A stretch of 64,000 nucleotides of DNA from Prostheceraeus crozeri (GCA_907163375.1 CAJQUW010014401.1:124001-188000); one strand, 5' to 3'. Shown: positions 12,501 through 26,090, counted from the first letter of the stretch. Numbers and translations: made by a program. Notes: generated from the letters alone by a model not told the origin.

Positions 12501-14756
12501 AAATTTCAAGTTAATTGAATAATTATTTAGCATGACATTTCCGAAATTGTGCAATTTCATGATGTGAGTAATCCTCTGAAATGTCTTTATCTGCACATTT
12601 GATTCCAAATCTGAAATTTTCAAAACTTCTCTTAACAAATATAATGAAAGTAATGATGCTGTTAGAGCTTCCTCGAGTTGCTGATGTTATTAGAGAGTCC
12701 ATTATTTCATTAATTCATAATGCAGCTAGAGTTGTTATTAAAATTATAAGAGAAGAGTAACACTTAGTTTCTGACACAGATCTCCGAATTATTTTGGCAG
12801 TTGGTACATGCCGCTTCCCGAAGATTTTAGTCACCGACCGACCTTTGAGATGGCACCTCGAACACACGTAAAAGCAAAATGACAAGAAGACATGTATCAG
12901 GGGTTTTTTCAGACAACAATCGGAGCAAAATCCCCTCGTCCTTCCTAAAATCAAGTCCCTACAGCATAATTTATTGCATCTATCCGGCCAATGTGCACCA
13001 CCATCATTTCAATACATTGCAGCTGAAAAGATTACCTGAAGTTTTTAGTGTGGACAGTAAGTCAAAGTCATGAAAATTTAATGAATAGAACAAACTTATA
13101 CTTGATAGGCTGGCAAAGAATGCACATAGGCGCTTCACAGCAAGAACTTAGTGCATTCCATGTTCATAAAAGGTAATTCATTCAATGATGACCATGATTT
13201 CTTGAAAGTCAGTGATAAGACCGATCGCTACTATTGAAATCGGAAAATCGTTTGTAGAATCTTTTACAGGCATGCTGCAATATCATGCTGTTCAGGAGGG
13301 TTTGCAATGGATAATGAAGTTTAGTCTTGCACGAATTGAGAATGAAAATCTGTGGTCACAAGATCAACCTTTATTACTTTATTTCATGCGGTATACAGGC
13401 CTTGTTTATTGTCAATTCTTATTGACATTAAAGCATTCGACATCTCTCGAGTGGATGATACTCTGTGTGTAATTTTAGGTCAAGCGGAATATACATGTAC
13501 ATAAGATGCTATTTGAAGATGTACTAGACAGAGAAGCTCTGAGTTAGATCCGGTGCTTGAGTCCTCTATATTGACTTCAGTAGCAAAGATCTCTGATTAC
13601 TATGGCACAAACGAATATTATGCAGGTGATGTGAAATTCTCATGAGCAGTTGGTAAACAATTTTGTGAACAGGCGGTAGGCATATTGAGAGCTGCAAGTT
13701 CGTTAGCGGATTTTTTTATCAAAGATGATCAAAAAACTTAAAAATGCATCACAACTTCCCCAATTATAAGGTATCTGATGATATCTCTATAAACCTATAA
13801 ACAGTCTATAAACAACGGAGTATTCGCAACCACGACAAAGCATATTCTAATATATTTTCTCCGCTTCTGCATCTATTATCACAGAAGTAAACGTATGGTC
13901 TAGACTAGATTTTGTCTATGAAAATGTATTTCATTATTTGTAAGCATCTATTGATTCAACTTTCAATATGGAAATTGCGATGTTAGAAGCAAACAATGAA
14001 ATGTTATGATGACTACTGGAATAACGTAACAATAAAACAGGAACAGCAAACATCAAAGCGAGTATTTGAATTGCGAAATTTCGCAACAATAAATCAAGAA
14101 ATGAATCATAACATTTGAGCTAAGAAATCAATGAAGGGGAATATCCATAACGACGATGGATAATGAAGCATCAAGTTTATGGAACAAATCTTCAAAGCTG
14201 AAGAAGAAATCGCTTTTTCGGAAAGCTGAGGATGAAATTTGGAAAATTAGGAAGAAGAAGAATTAGGAAAATCACGAATCATTGAAAAAGAAACTACATA
14301 CTCATGTTAATCAAATGTCATTTTCAAAAATAGAAACAGCGAAATCAAACACACCGAATAATGCTATTACCAGAATATTCAGTACTTCACTATATAACTA
14401 GAAGCAAGAGCATTAGCAATTGAGGAATTGCCGAAGTGTGCTTTCATGGCAGTTGCCTGTTGTCAATCGTCGGAGCTAACTATCCATGATTTCACCAAAG
14501 TTCTTGAACTTCCTGTGCATTCGAGTAACATTACAATAATCAACAATTATTATCCATCTTGCGGTCTATCTTAAATATGATAACCAATGCGAGACATGGA
14601 TCAGGGTTCTGCGTGTCTCATCAAGGTGACAATTATCGCATTAGCTACATATGAATTTGTACAAAAATCGCAGCCATCAATGCTTTAATTTATCGAGACA
14701 AAATTCTTTGTAGCAATCATGATTTTTTATAAAAAATTATGGAGATGTTTTGCTTA
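9523..14756. other. No gene recognised
   Basis: About 5.2 kb of AT-rich DNA without a recognisable exon, RNA gene or transposase. Frames are short and unrelated to families I know. A purine-rich patch lies near 11,110-11,170. Confidence 0.4.
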
Positions 14757-14890
14757 TCAAATCTCAACAGATGTAACCCCCACGACACATGTTTTGGGTT
14801 GGTGGGCCATATTGGGCGTAGGTAGAACCAACGACGTTGATGACGATATATGACGTGCAAGCATAGCCTCATAACCACAAGGCCACCAGA
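14757..14890 (-). repeat. Decayed copy of the hammerhead/tRNA-like repeat
   Basis: On the minus strand the segment ends ACATCTGTTGAGATTTGAT, as in the arm of the repeat at 1228-1433. Internally it carries GGCCTTGTGGTTATGAGGCTATGC-like sequence matching that repeat's box-A-like core. Only one arm is clear, and the hammerhead core is mutated at the CTGATGA and stem II positions. It shows that the 1.2-kb locus is a member of a dispersed family. Confidence 0.55.
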
Positions 14891-16239
14891 CCAACCTCTT
14901 CAAAATTCGAGACAGTTCCTATGCTTGTTCGAAACTATTCTACTTGAAAAAGAAATATGTGTATAAGAGGACATAAAGCTGCTTATGTTGTCAATTGCAT
15001 CCTACTGCAAAAACACAAGTTTGCCACGTTTTTAAATATATTCAAAGCTTATTACATCTTTCCCTACAGTGGCGGTGACGTGACGCGTTTTTTCTGTGGC
15101 CCCTTGGAGCGAAGCTGTCTGACCAACGATGTTGTGACCTTTAGTTTTAGAGCATTTTCAAATGTCTATATTGGAAGGTGAAATTTAAGACCTACGAGTA
15201 TATTGGAAAGTACTTTTTAAGTCTGTAATTTGCTACTCTTTGCAATAATGGTCTGCGATACTTTTCAACGAAATGTATCGATTTTCATTAGGAGAATTGT
15301 CTTTTATGAATATGAGTCCATATTTCGTAATGATCTGTTATACCATAGACATTGACTAAATTGATGGAAATTCAAATGCTATGTAAATAATACTTATTCA
15401 ATTCCTTAGCATTAATGGTCCAAAAAAGTAGTCATTTTTTAGTGTTTTCTTAATCATTTGAATTGTTGTTTATCTACTAGTCCTCCTTTTTTATAATCAC
15501 GTTTGAATTTACTTGGAACCAGTGTTTCGGAACCGAAGTCGCCCGAAGCTGTGGTAGATAGTCGCAGCCGTAGCCGTGGCAGCTGGACAATGGCTCCGAA
15601 ACCCTGCTTGGAATTGTAGAACATAATTTCACAGATGCATTGCAATGGTTGCTTTTGAAGGAAAATCTTTCACACTCCGTATAGTACTGTGGTAGGTCCT
15701 ATTCCTTTCCGAAATCAAACTTATCATTATGATTCTGCGCTCATAAATATTATATCATTGCATTTAACCAGCTTGGCATCGCAAATAGCAATCAGTTCCG
15801 CAATTTATGTTCAAATTTAATAAAATTTCAAAATTTTTAAAAAATGTTCAAAATTGTTGTTTATAAAATTTGAATTGCTAATTGACATCGATGCGCGATA
15901 GAGCGCGGTGTGGACAAGGGTAAAAGATCTAGCGCTCCCTCTAGCAAAAATTCGTAATCTTGAAGCCACTGAGGCTCCCGTCATTCCTCATAAAGGAAAG
16001 GTTGAATTTTCTCCGATATTGAACATTTCAATTCTTCGATTTCTCTTTTATTAGTAAAATGCTGTAACAAGGCATCAAAGTTATTCTTTCAATAACTTGT
16101 ATACTGACCTCCAGCTGCGAAAAACCTCTCAATTCGAGCTGACATATGATGCTCGCTGGTCCTGATGACGTCGTTGCAGTGATGAGCATGATTTAAAAAC
16201 TAACGACTCGACTCGGATTTCCTTTGAATCTCAACTTTC
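14891..16239. other. No gene recognised
   Basis: No supported gene. A slightly GC-rich patch near 15,500-15,600 has a short minus-strand frame with an LPRLRLRLSTT stretch that I cannot place. Confidence 0.35.
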
Positions 16240-16259
16240 GCAATCGATTTTTAAGGCAA

Positions 16260-16540
16260 CCCTATAAGTTCTCATTAGGGTTTAAATCGAAACCATTTCC
16301 CGAGCATAGTAACTCGTGCAAACTCATGAAAGTCTTGACTGTTCAAGCTGTGTGGTAAGGTGCCAAGTGATGAGTGGTGAGCCCAATTCGTTCCTTTGAA
16401 ATATTTTCCTGCCTGGGGAACCGCACGATGTTGCAGCACATTCAGATACTGGTCAGCGTAATTGGACCCTCGCAGACACAAAGTCGCTCCATTCCTTAGA
16501 AGCTTGTGTCCCAAAAACAAAGAGTTTGAGGCGATGTTTA
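16260..16540 (-). pseudogene. Tc1-like transposase remnant
   Basis: The minus-strand frame has NYADQYLNVLQHRAVP, then HHSSL-LPHSLN, then FARVTMLGKWFRFKPNENL. The order resembles the Tc1 C-terminal pattern (YL-VL-P, D-NAPPH-A, V-LPWP--SPDLNPIENL), but the second and third catalytic Asp are gone. No terminal repeats were found. It is an old fragment and the family assignment is tentative. Confidence 0.45.
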
Positions 16541-17181
16541 AAGTGCAGCTGCATTAGACTCAGCTGCAATGCTCTGCTGCATTAGCATACTGAGCTGCTC
16601 CTACCCTGATATGGGTTCCCTCGACGACCAGCGATTGAATTGCGTCTTCTGATGACAATTCTCTGCCAACTGCACCTTTTGAAGAATCCAAAAACAGCGA
16701 TAATGTTTCATGTCGATTTGAACGTGTTCTTTCTTTTTAGTTACAATTCATCTTATTTGTCCAAAAACTCATTATTAGAGATGTGTCGAAGATTCAATTG
16801 ACTTGGATAACGTCAATAATGGCTGTAATAACTTGCTAGTGATGATTGAAAATCGAAATTTTTAATCGATAGTGACACGAAAGCAACATTACGATGCATG
16901 ATTCAAATGACTTAAATAGAAAGTTGATAGTGAAAATATGTCGAGGAACTGCAAACTTAGACGGTTTCATTAACGAATGCCTATAGGGCCTAATAGGGCC
17001 GGGACTAGCAGGGTCTAACAGGCCTCCCAAGATCAAAATATTGTTACAAATTATCAGTTATAGAATGGAAATTATGAAAACTTGTTGCTAATTACATAGT
17101 ACTTATTTGTAGAGCAAAATGACGTTATGAAAATACAGAGTTATCAAACTCTGTCACGTTCTGTTCGAGGAGTATTCAATG
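16541..17181. other. No gene recognised
   Basis: AT-rich DNA. The first part may be further decayed Tc1-like sequence. Nothing else is supported. Confidence 0.35.
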
Positions 17182-17196
17182 ATTTGAGTAGAACCC

Positions 17197-18310
17197 TTCT
17201 CTTCTTCTTCTTCCTCAGTCATTGTCAATCCACTGCTGGATGAAGGCCTCCACATGAGTTCCCAAGTTGTCCTGTTCTGGGCTGCTCGAATTCAGTTGGC
17301 TCCTCCTACCGTCTTGAATGATATTATCCACCCAACGAGTCTTCTGTCTTCCTTTCCGTCTCTTTCCGTCTCTAGGATACTATTCTGTCACATCATTTGT
17401 CCAACGTCCGTCCTTCTGCCGTACAACATGCCGCGCCCATCTTCACTTTTGTTTTGCTGCCTCTTTAACACATCTTTGACTCCAGTTCTTTGTCTTATCC
17501 AGGTGTTCCTCTTCTTGTCTCTTCCTGAAATTTTCAGCATCGATCTTTCCATCGCTCGCTGTGTAGTGCTTAATTTCATATTTTGCTTCTTTGTTGTCCA
17601 CCACGTCTCGCTTCCGTATATCAACATCGGTAGAATGCATTGGACGAAAGCCTTCCTTTTTAGGCATATTGGGAGGTCGCTTTTGAATACTACATCGCCT
17701 CTGCTGAATTTCTGCTTCCGCTCCTTCTGTCATGCTCATCACTTGGCCCAAGTATACGTATCGATCCACCTCCTCTATCTCTACGCCATTTATCATAATT
17801 CGGCACGGTGTCATGAATTTGCTTCTCATTACCTTAGTTTTCTCGGCATTGAGTTTCAATCCACTTAAGCTGCTTGAATCTGAGATTTCATCAATCATTT
17901 CTTCTGCGTCTTCCATTTTTTGGCGAATAATATGATGTCGTCTGCAAACTTGAGGTGGCTAAGGTATCTGCCACTGATTGATACACCCTTTTGGCTCCAA
18001 TCTAACTTCTTGAATATCTCCTTCAGAAGGGCCGTGACCAGCTTCGGTGCCTTACTCCTCTTTTAATGTCAAAAGGTTTACTTTCGTCTTCCATTCTTAT
18101 CACTGACTTTGCTTCATTGTAGAGTTTTTTTAATATATCTATGTATTGGATATCAACTCCTTGTTTCTCTAGAGCTTTGAATACACATCCATTTTTTTAC
18201 AAAGTCAAGTGCTTTTTCAAAGTCAATGAAGCCAATAGAGAGTGGTTGGTGGTACTCACTCGCTTTCTCGATCAGCTGGCTCACAGTATAAATGTGGTCT
18301 CGTAGAATAA
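17197..18310 (-). mobile_element. 5'-truncated LINE with perfect target-site duplication
   Basis: Both ends are flanked by the identical 15-mer ATTTGAGTAGAACCC (17182-17196 and 18311-18325), a target-site duplication that fixes the insertion exactly. The element reads on the minus strand. Its upstream end starts inside the reverse transcriptase (DHIYTVSQLIEKASEYHQPL, then IGFIDFEKALD). The catalytic box reads LKFADDIILFA near 17,925-17,957. Then come GLKLNAEKTKVM, VDRYVYLGQ and ERSMLKISGRDKKRNTWIRQRT, typical of animal endonuclease-reverse-transcriptase LINEs. The 3' end has a GAA-rich tail. The coding region spreads over at least three frames, so it was dead on arrival or has decayed. Confidence 0.9.
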
Positions 18311-18325
18311 ATTTGAGTAGAACCC

Positions 18326-20370
18326 AATTCCACCTTAATAGCATAAAGGAAGACTTATACTAGTAAGGTATTGAAAAGTAGTCTTGATTATTTTACAAGA
18401 ATCATATCGACTGATTATGTGCACGCTGTAAAAGGCGATGCGACGGGAGAAACATCATCGAAAAATGTGTGACATTTTGCAGACTCTGCATGCATGCATG
18501 CTACGTAAAATTATAGCCTTTTTGAGGATTGGTATGAGAAAAGCTTAGTAGCAAAGTGATAAAATTGAATTACCGAACCATCGAAGCATAAATATCACCA
18601 CTTTACCAAAAAGGTGCTGATGCTTCTACATTTCAAATATTAAATCTCAAACTAAGGTTACACGACAATTGAGGTATCAGGCTGCTCGCCTCCTTGTCCC
18701 AAAATAGGATTTCCTATGGTTTTACTTGCAAAGTTTTAACGACGCACGATTTGATAACGGTTTTTCTGAGTCTGCGAGTTAAACACAGAAAGTATCAAAA
18801 ACAATCACAGGAGTTTATTGAATATCATTGCAATTGTAAATTATTTGTTTATTCTACTCTCTGGCACCGCCGCTGACAATACCAGCAGCCGATTGGTGGC
18901 AACATAGAAATCTTAATGAAGGGCGGATAGAGCTTTCATTGAATGACGTTACAACACACCCTTGAAAAGTATCAAATTAATTATCAAAAACAGAATAATA
19001 ATGATCATAAATTTTTTTCTTGAATTAATACCCCAATATTAAGAATCGTGAGGCTTAATACATAATAACATAAACATAAATTAACATATATATAAATGAG
19101 CAATAACAAAGAAAGAAACAATCAAATGAATCGATGAAGTTCAACTTTCATAGAGATTTTCGGAACGAATATGCCTTTCACTCCGTCAATCAACTTGCTT
19201 TTGCTACTCAATGCATTGATTTTGAACCTAGGAATCAGGACACTTTCAAATTGCTCAAATTACATGTAGGTACGGTACGAATTTTTACAGACTGAAGTGA
19301 TGACAAGGCATGAAACTTTTGAATTGCCATCGTCGAAAATCACGCATGATTTGTCATCACGTTTGATCTTTTGCTTGATATATGAAGCATCACATGTCAT
19401 TATCGGGGTTCATTTAATTCCTCGTATGCTTTCATTATTATTTTGAATATCCTAAATAAACGAAGAATGAAATAAAATAAAGGAACAAAGTTTGTGTTCA
19501 TATTCAGCTGTACTAGATGTGCTTATTTGTATTCTTTAATACAGAGCATTCGTTTTAGTGTATGCATGGCAAAAAAGTATACAATTTTCAGGCGATATTA
19601 TATTGCAATAAAAAACCGGTTAATGTCAACAAACCTGACACCGGATGAAAATCAATGGCACGAAATTATGTGGGTGGGCTAAAATGATGTGGACCGGTAG
19701 GGTCAAGAACTTAGAAAAATAGCGTCCGACAGTTACTTTGAGCATTCAACAAGCTCCTTGATGATAATGTTAGCTCATTGCGTGATTAATTAACTTCTGA
19801 AAATGAAGCAAGCTGCATGCACTTCGCTGCTCGAAAATTTCAGCCTTGGTGAAATCATCACCCACAAAATGTGGGCATAATTTAATAAAAGTAATTCCGC
19901 TTTGCATCAGAAGAATCAGAGCTCTTGGAATACTTATTTGTTATGTAACTTTTTCAGGGTTAAAGCGAAATTAATTGTGTCACCGATGCCATAGTCCTTG
20001 CCCTTCATCAGGGGTTAGTGAATTTAACTTGTCATACTTATTACATTTTCACTTATAAATTGGCTGCAATATCAATCAAGCTGAAATACTAAACTCTTGG
20101 AGGTCAGGTTTGTCCTATTTCCTAAAAGCAAAATGACACATAGTCAGTTCCAAGAAAATTTTGCGATTGATCAGTTGAAAGCCGATATTCGATTTGAAAT
20201 AGATAGCACAGCTTTTCAGTCATGGTAATGGCTCTATACTAAGAAGGCTAGTATAAAGGAGTAAAGTAGTATAAGTGTATAAAGTAGTAGTAATATACTA
20301 GTATAAACTAGTATAAGCCTCATACATAAAGGCTCTATATGTTTAATGTAATAAGACACCAGATGGTACA
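18326..20370. other. No gene recognised; short minisatellite
   Basis: AT-rich DNA with no recognisable gene. A degenerate minisatellite built on ACTAGTATAA and AGTAGTATAA lies at about 20,245-20,320, just before the Harbinger element. Confidence 0.4.
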
Positions 20371-20530
20371 TAAGGCTGGAGTTACATAGAACGTCACGTT
20401 TCACGTTTGACGTGTCACGCTTCACGTTTCACGACTCATCGCTTCACGCTTTGCGACTCACGATTCACATAGGCATCACGTCATTTCCTTTTCACGCCGG
20501 TTGTTATTTTATCACTGTTGTGTATGCGAA

Positions 20531-22918
20531 ATGGACGTCTCTCCTGATGAAGCTATTGTCATCTATTTGATTCTTCGCAAACGAAGAAACAGACGACGGA
20601 AGCGAGCTGTATGGGCGCGCGAGCATTTTCTGCTGAGACCGAAACTTGGAGAGTTTTTTCGGACCTACAGAAGTCTGAAAGACAACCCTGATCCAGACCT
20701 ATTTTTCAACTACATGCGAATGTCGTACGAAAGTTTTGCTGAGCTCCTATCCTTGGTTCGCCCTCATCTGACACCCAAAGGATCAAATTGGAGAACACCC
20801 ATCTCAGCTGAGGAGAAATTGGTTTTGACTCTTCGGTGAGTAAGCTTTGATATTTCTAATATAGGCTTTGCACTAGCGCAATGTGTGATTAATTGCCTTT
20901 AACAAAATTTTCCATGTAGTTAACAAAATCACTTATCAGCAATTTTGTGCAAGACATTCGAACTTTTTTGACACTTGTGACTGTAGGCCTAATGCATGTG
21001 ATATTTGATGGACCACAAACTACAAACTTTGGTTGATGAAATTTTTGAGACAATTGGCATAAAATTCTATATGTAAGCAGAATCCCTCTTTGAGCATTTA
21101 ATTGAGATCTTCATAATATTATGATTTTAATTTCCTAATTTTTCACAGCAAGGACAATGCAACTCCACTTGGAATTCAAAGAACAAATTAATCCAAAAAT
21201 ATTTATTGCAGCTGAACTCGACAAAACTGAACTGGACAAAATCACTAAAAACTTGATTGATCGCGCAAAAGTTTTAACACGTTTATTTGAAAGTCAATAT
21301 ATGTGTCATCAGGCAAGCTTTGTACTTGAGAGAGGAGTGATTTGAGGAACATCAGACGTGGCGATTCTTGATTCTTGTCTTCCAAGCTTTTCGTCAGAGC
21401 CTTTACAAGCGATCCTCCTCACTCACTTCTCTATGTCGTTTCTTACCTCTCTTGTTCAGAGGACTTTCTGTGACACCAAGGACCGAGGCACTCCGTGACT
21501 GCAAAAAACTGGGATCCATTTGAGAAGCAGCAAGCTCAAGAGTGTCAAAATTTGACAGATCCTGAAGCACGAAAGAACTGGTTAAAGGTAATTGCTCAGA
21601 TTCAACATCAGACGGATCACTCGCTATACTGCATGACGTATGTCGCTTGCTCTTTGAGCTCTTAAGAAAATTCATGGCTTTCTCGAACTTCCATGCTGCC
21701 GCTGACGCCGCACTTCCAAAGCGCTTTTCCTTGCGTTTTAGGGCATTGCAATAGCCTCTTTGTAGCTGGTTCCAGACAACCTTCGCCTCTGTGCCTGAAT
21801 GTAGAAACCTATAGTTAAGTCCGTATCAGAAACAATGTTTACTTTATGTCACATACAACTGCCTGAATTGCATGTCTAATTGTCAATCATAGCATCTGGC
21901 ATTCTGCGCAAAAGTTCTACCAACTGAGTTACCATCTCGTCTGGATGGCGCTCGCTTTAAAGCCTTCCTTGTTAGCAACTTTGTTTTTAGATGGCTATAC
22001 AAGGACTTGAACTACAATTTATATGGCCAAATGGCACTTGACTTTCACTTTCCGAATATCTAAATACAGTAGAATTGTGTGAAGAACCAAGCGCTCTGAT
22101 CAACTGAGATACTGTCATAGTTATAGGCCCTACATGTACTTAATCATATCATTTCACATTTTCAGACATCTTGCAACTGGATCATCGTTTTCCTCCATGA
22201 GCGTTCCCTTTCACACTTCTCCAGCATCCATTGGTCAACATGTCACAGAAACTTGCCAGGTGCTATGGGAAATTCTGAAGCCGTCACCGATGCCGCTGCC
22301 TACCGCAGAAGAATGGAAGACAATTGGACAGCGCTTCGACCAACTGTGGGATTACCCCTTCACCATCGGGGCACTTGATGGAAGACACATTTCTATCCTC
22401 AATCCTGCCAAAAGTGGCTCACTCTTTTATAATTGCAAAGGATTTCCGAGCATTGTGCTGTTGGCTTTGAGCGATGCAGACTCGTGCTTTATTCTAACAG
22501 ACTGCGGTCAATACGGAAGGGTCAGTGATGCGGGAGTTTTTAACGCTTCCAAGCTTTCGTCTCATTTAGAAGATAGTAGGTTGAACATTCCCACTGAAGC
22601 TTTCAAATTGGGTGAAAACTCGGATGGCATCCCATTTGTTATTGTGGGGGATGAGGGTTTCCCTTGAAGAAGTATCTTATGAGGCCGTTCTCTTCAAAGA
22701 CTCTTAATGACCAGACAAGAATTTATAATTATAGGCATTCACGCTGCAGACGTACAGTTGAATGCGCTTTTGGCATACTCAGTAAGAAGTTTGAAATATT
22801 CCAACGGCCAATGCGTGTGGGTCCAGATAAATCCATAATCCTCACCAACGCTGCTCTCGTTTTGCACAACTTTGTTAGACGAAGAGATGAACTCCTGAAC
22901 TCCTGCCATACAGTATGA
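20531..22918 (+). pseudogene. Harbinger transposase (HARBI1-like), two exons, one frameshift
   Basis: The start is the ATG at 20531. Exon 1 ends at 20835 before GTGAGT. Exon 2 starts at 22166 after TTTTCAG, which joins LTLR to HLATGSSFSSM in phase, as in HARBI1-like proteins. The DDE nuclease (DDE_Tnp_4) shows the first Asp in GALDGRHI, the second in VIVGDEGFP and the Glu in VECAFGILSKKFEIF. After GDEGFP the frame shifts by one base, where relatives read GDEAFPLKKYLM. The homologous frame continues to 22918 with the Glu motif and a normal C-terminus. It therefore looks disabled by this single change only. It probably acts in the nucleus with the MADF partner. Confidence 0.9.
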
Positions 22919-23702
22919 AGACAGCAAAGCACCATCCGGGATGAAACCCTTGAAGACAATTACTGGTCGAACTTCCAATGATGGGAGGTGAAATCCGCCA
23001 GAAGATATGCAACTTTTTTAACAGCCGAGATGGCAGTGTCTCTTGGCAGAACGGACATGTTTTCCGAAATGTTGATCACTGAAGCATTTTGCATTTTTCA
23101 ACTTTCATGTTTTGAATAGCAGAATAACATCTCGAATTGATTCTGATGGCAAATATACATTTGTTGATTGAAATCAGCTAGCTCTACACATTCATGATTA
23201 GAAGAAGTGTACATGTAGACAATTTTTGTACATTCGTTAAATGGATGTGGGAATGCATGACCATACATGAGGTATCAAATGAAAATGATGAATGTGTCGG
23301 CTTAATAAAATCAAAATTTTTCTCCTATATATTCTGAATCAACATTCAAAAACATTCAGCTACATGAGCATATACATGTACATGCATTTTGTACGCGGTA
23401 TGAGTTCGACATAGTGTACATTTCCTCCATGTATGATGCTTTGCGACAAATTTAGGCGAATATATCGAAATCAAAGCAAACCATCACTTACCGTCAGGAG
23501 CGGGGAGGCGCTGATCAATTGCCTCCCACACTTGCTTCCGCTGGTCCTTGTTCTTATAATCGGGATGTGTAGGATCCCACAGCAGCTCATTTTCCTGCAC
23601 GTGGGCACACAACTCTTCCTTGTAAGCGTCCATTTTTTCACGATCAGCAAATACAGATGAAAGCCTGTACTGCTTCAAATTGTCCCCATTATAAAACATC
23701 AT
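21403..23702 (-). CDS. Harbinger MADF/Myb-like DNA-binding protein, two exons
   Basis: Exon 1 runs from ATG at 23702 to about 23487 and ends before GGTAAGTG. It encodes a MADF-type domain (EELCAHVQENELLWDPTHPDYKNKDQRKQVWEAI). Exon 2 starts at 21794 after an ATTCAG acceptor and continues the domain in phase (TEAKVVWNQLQRGYCNAL) to a stop at 21403. The product is about 201 residues. Its C-terminal part is Ser-rich and ends in a basic GKKRHRE segment that may be a nuclear signal. In this superfamily the Myb-like partner brings the transposase to the element ends and the nucleus. The frame appears intact. The intron contains the transposase exon 2 on the opposite strand. Confidence 0.85.
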
Positions 23703-23953
23703 CCAATCACATTTCAGTCTGCGATGCTGACATACAATCTTTTCTTTTTCACGTCACTTTTAATGGTCGGAATCATTCTTCCTTTCACGCGTGAAACAGG
23801 AATGGCAGAGTGAAGACACGTGGAAAGTGACACATGAAACTCTATGTAAACGATTTCTATTCTGGCAATGCATCCATTTTTCCCTTCACGCGTGACCAGT
23901 GAAAAATGAAAAGTGAAACGTGAAACGTGACGTTCTATGTAACTCCAGCCTAA

Positions 23954-26086
23954 GAAACTACTCTATCATTGTATATAAAATGACAAACACACTACAAATT
24001 ACAAATGACTAAGTTTTGCAAAAAGAAGACATCTGAAATCATTAATAAGAATCATTTGGTGATGGCTGATCAAAAGCTATTAATGAATTATTAAAAGTAA
24101 TTCATTCCGTCAGATTATTGTGCTAGGAGTCACAGCTTAAGAATTCTATACCCCTAGCAGCATTTTATGAAACATGTATTCGTCAAGATAGTTTCCACAA
24201 TGTAGCACTTTTTCATTCATAAATCTCAGCCAAGTCTGCAAATTAAATTCGTCAAAACCGCAATGAATAAATGCGATCTTCATTGACAAGTTTTAGCTAA
24301 TCACTTTTAAGCTCTTCTATTACCTATAGAGACAGTTGAGCGTGACCTTAGTGATCTGCTCGCAATTTTGCTTGAGTTGAAACTATTCGAAATAATACGA
24401 AAGCAAAACTCTATCTCGATTGAAAAGGAAGCTTTTCAAAACCATTAATTGCCTTTTCAAACTGAATCAAGTAGATCCAAAGAGTTGAGCAGACTTGAGA
24501 AAATTAAATGGTTGGGCAAAATGAGTAAGATCGTGATCGAGAAATACAAAAGCCAAGTGCTACGGAAGGAAAGGTGATAGACAATGAACGTTTACATGAG
24601 CTAGCTAAGTTTCTAAAGGATGTGAGAATATTTTGAGAAGAAAAAATCGATTGTTAACCTATTGTATATTTCAAACGAAATTAACTCTTGGTATGAATAG
24701 ACAGCAGACTCTCAGAAAGACAATATCTCACCGACATATTACTTTCACTAAAAGAAGACTCTCTTAAATCTCCTTAATATCTTCTATAGAATGTGATTGA
24801 AAGCAAGAGTAATTGTCTATCAACAGAAACCTTACAAATGAATTACGAAGTTGGAGCTTCGCAGATGCACTCATTTGACTGAGTCGATTGCCAGGAAATG
24901 CAACTTAATATTGGGTTTGTCATGGTGAAATTGAAATAGTGCATGTCTTAATCCACTGATGTTCTACAACATGTCCTACAGTTTAGAGTTGATATTTTGC
25001 ACATTTGCATGCGGTACGCTTAGTCCTCCAATAAATCAATGTTCGAACCTATGTCGGATAAGTTGCTTCGATACCTGGAAAATTTATTAGGTACTGCTAA
25101 TTCAAATTATGTAATTCAGTAGTGTGTTATTTAAGAGCATGTACTGCTGTTTAACATCACTATCTTTGTGAACAGAGGATATAATGGCACTCACATTGTG
25201 TTAAATTATGCTCCACTTACAGCAATTTCTACTCATTTCTCACTGATTATTCTTCTTATCTCTGCCTCTTCTACCACTTGTCTTGGAAATCTATGAACCC
25301 GAGAGCGACAAACATGAATTAATAGATGAACATGAAAAACACTAAATTACAAAACCAGCACATTTCATAGAATTATAATCATTGTAAATGCTTGATCCTA
25401 TGTTTTAGCTGAAGTGGCCTGATCGCCAAAATGATATTATACATGTATTTTTAAGAATAAACTCATCTTCATTTCATAATTTAAGTGTGCGTCGATGATT
25501 TTTGCTTCATCGTACAGCAATTTAGAAGACAATTATTTAATTCAGGTGATTTTCTCAAAAAATCCTGTTTTTTGTTACCACATCGAAAAAAGTCAGTTGC
25601 AAACGCGACACACACAATTTTTTGCGGCGTCTTAAAATATTTGAATGAGGTATAAAAAGACGTTATTGAGAGATAGAAACCTCCGAAAGGTAGAAACCTC
25701 CGAACCTGCTCGTCCTTCGTCCTCAACAGGAAAATTCAGGCACATTCAGACAATTACTAATCTCATAAGCGCCCGTGTATTCAATTTTTCATTGATATAT
25801 TGCATGATAACTTAACATTGAGTTATCAAAGTAATAAACCTCATAAAACAGCGACCAGATTTTCAAGGTGCACTTCGGAGATGTTGGCTAAGTGGAAATA
25901 ATTGCAACTGAGTATAAATGGATTTTTCCCGTTATTTTTATCAAGCATATCAGTCTTAAACATGATATGCTTGACGACGAACCGCCTTAACATGAACACG
26001 GTCACAGCTCAATTTTTGAAAAGATGATACTTTGGAAATTTTGGCTGGAGAGCTACGAAATGCATATATTATTATAATTGCACAAA
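23954..26086. other. No gene recognised; one perfect hairpin
   Basis: No gene found. A perfect 12-bp stem (25,941-25,952 with 25,963-25,974, loop of 10 nt) lies near the right end. Confidence 0.4.
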
Positions 26087-26090
26087 TTAA

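Larger units (their letters stand above)
20374..23950. mobile_element. PIF/Harbinger transposon, nearly whole
   Basis: A 3.58-kb element flanked by a TAA target duplication (20371-20373 and 23951-23953). Terminal inverted repeats start GGCTGGAGTTACATAGAACG and match for about 36 bp. Inside each end are many TTCACG or CGTGAA words (about 20,392-20,500 and 23,745-23,935), likely protein-binding sites. It carries the two genes expected of the superfamily, a DDE transposase on plus and a MADF/Myb-like protein on minus, both with GT-AG introns. The intact termini suggest a recent insertion. Confidence 0.95.

Noticed and set aside
15454-15645. Minus-strand frame with an LPRLRLRLSTT stretch
   Set aside because: Short, repetitive and without recognised domain. 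Probably repeat-derived.
17254-17868. 204-codon plus-strand frame
   Set aside because: It is the antisense of the LINE reverse-transcriptase region, which has clear motifs on the minus strand.
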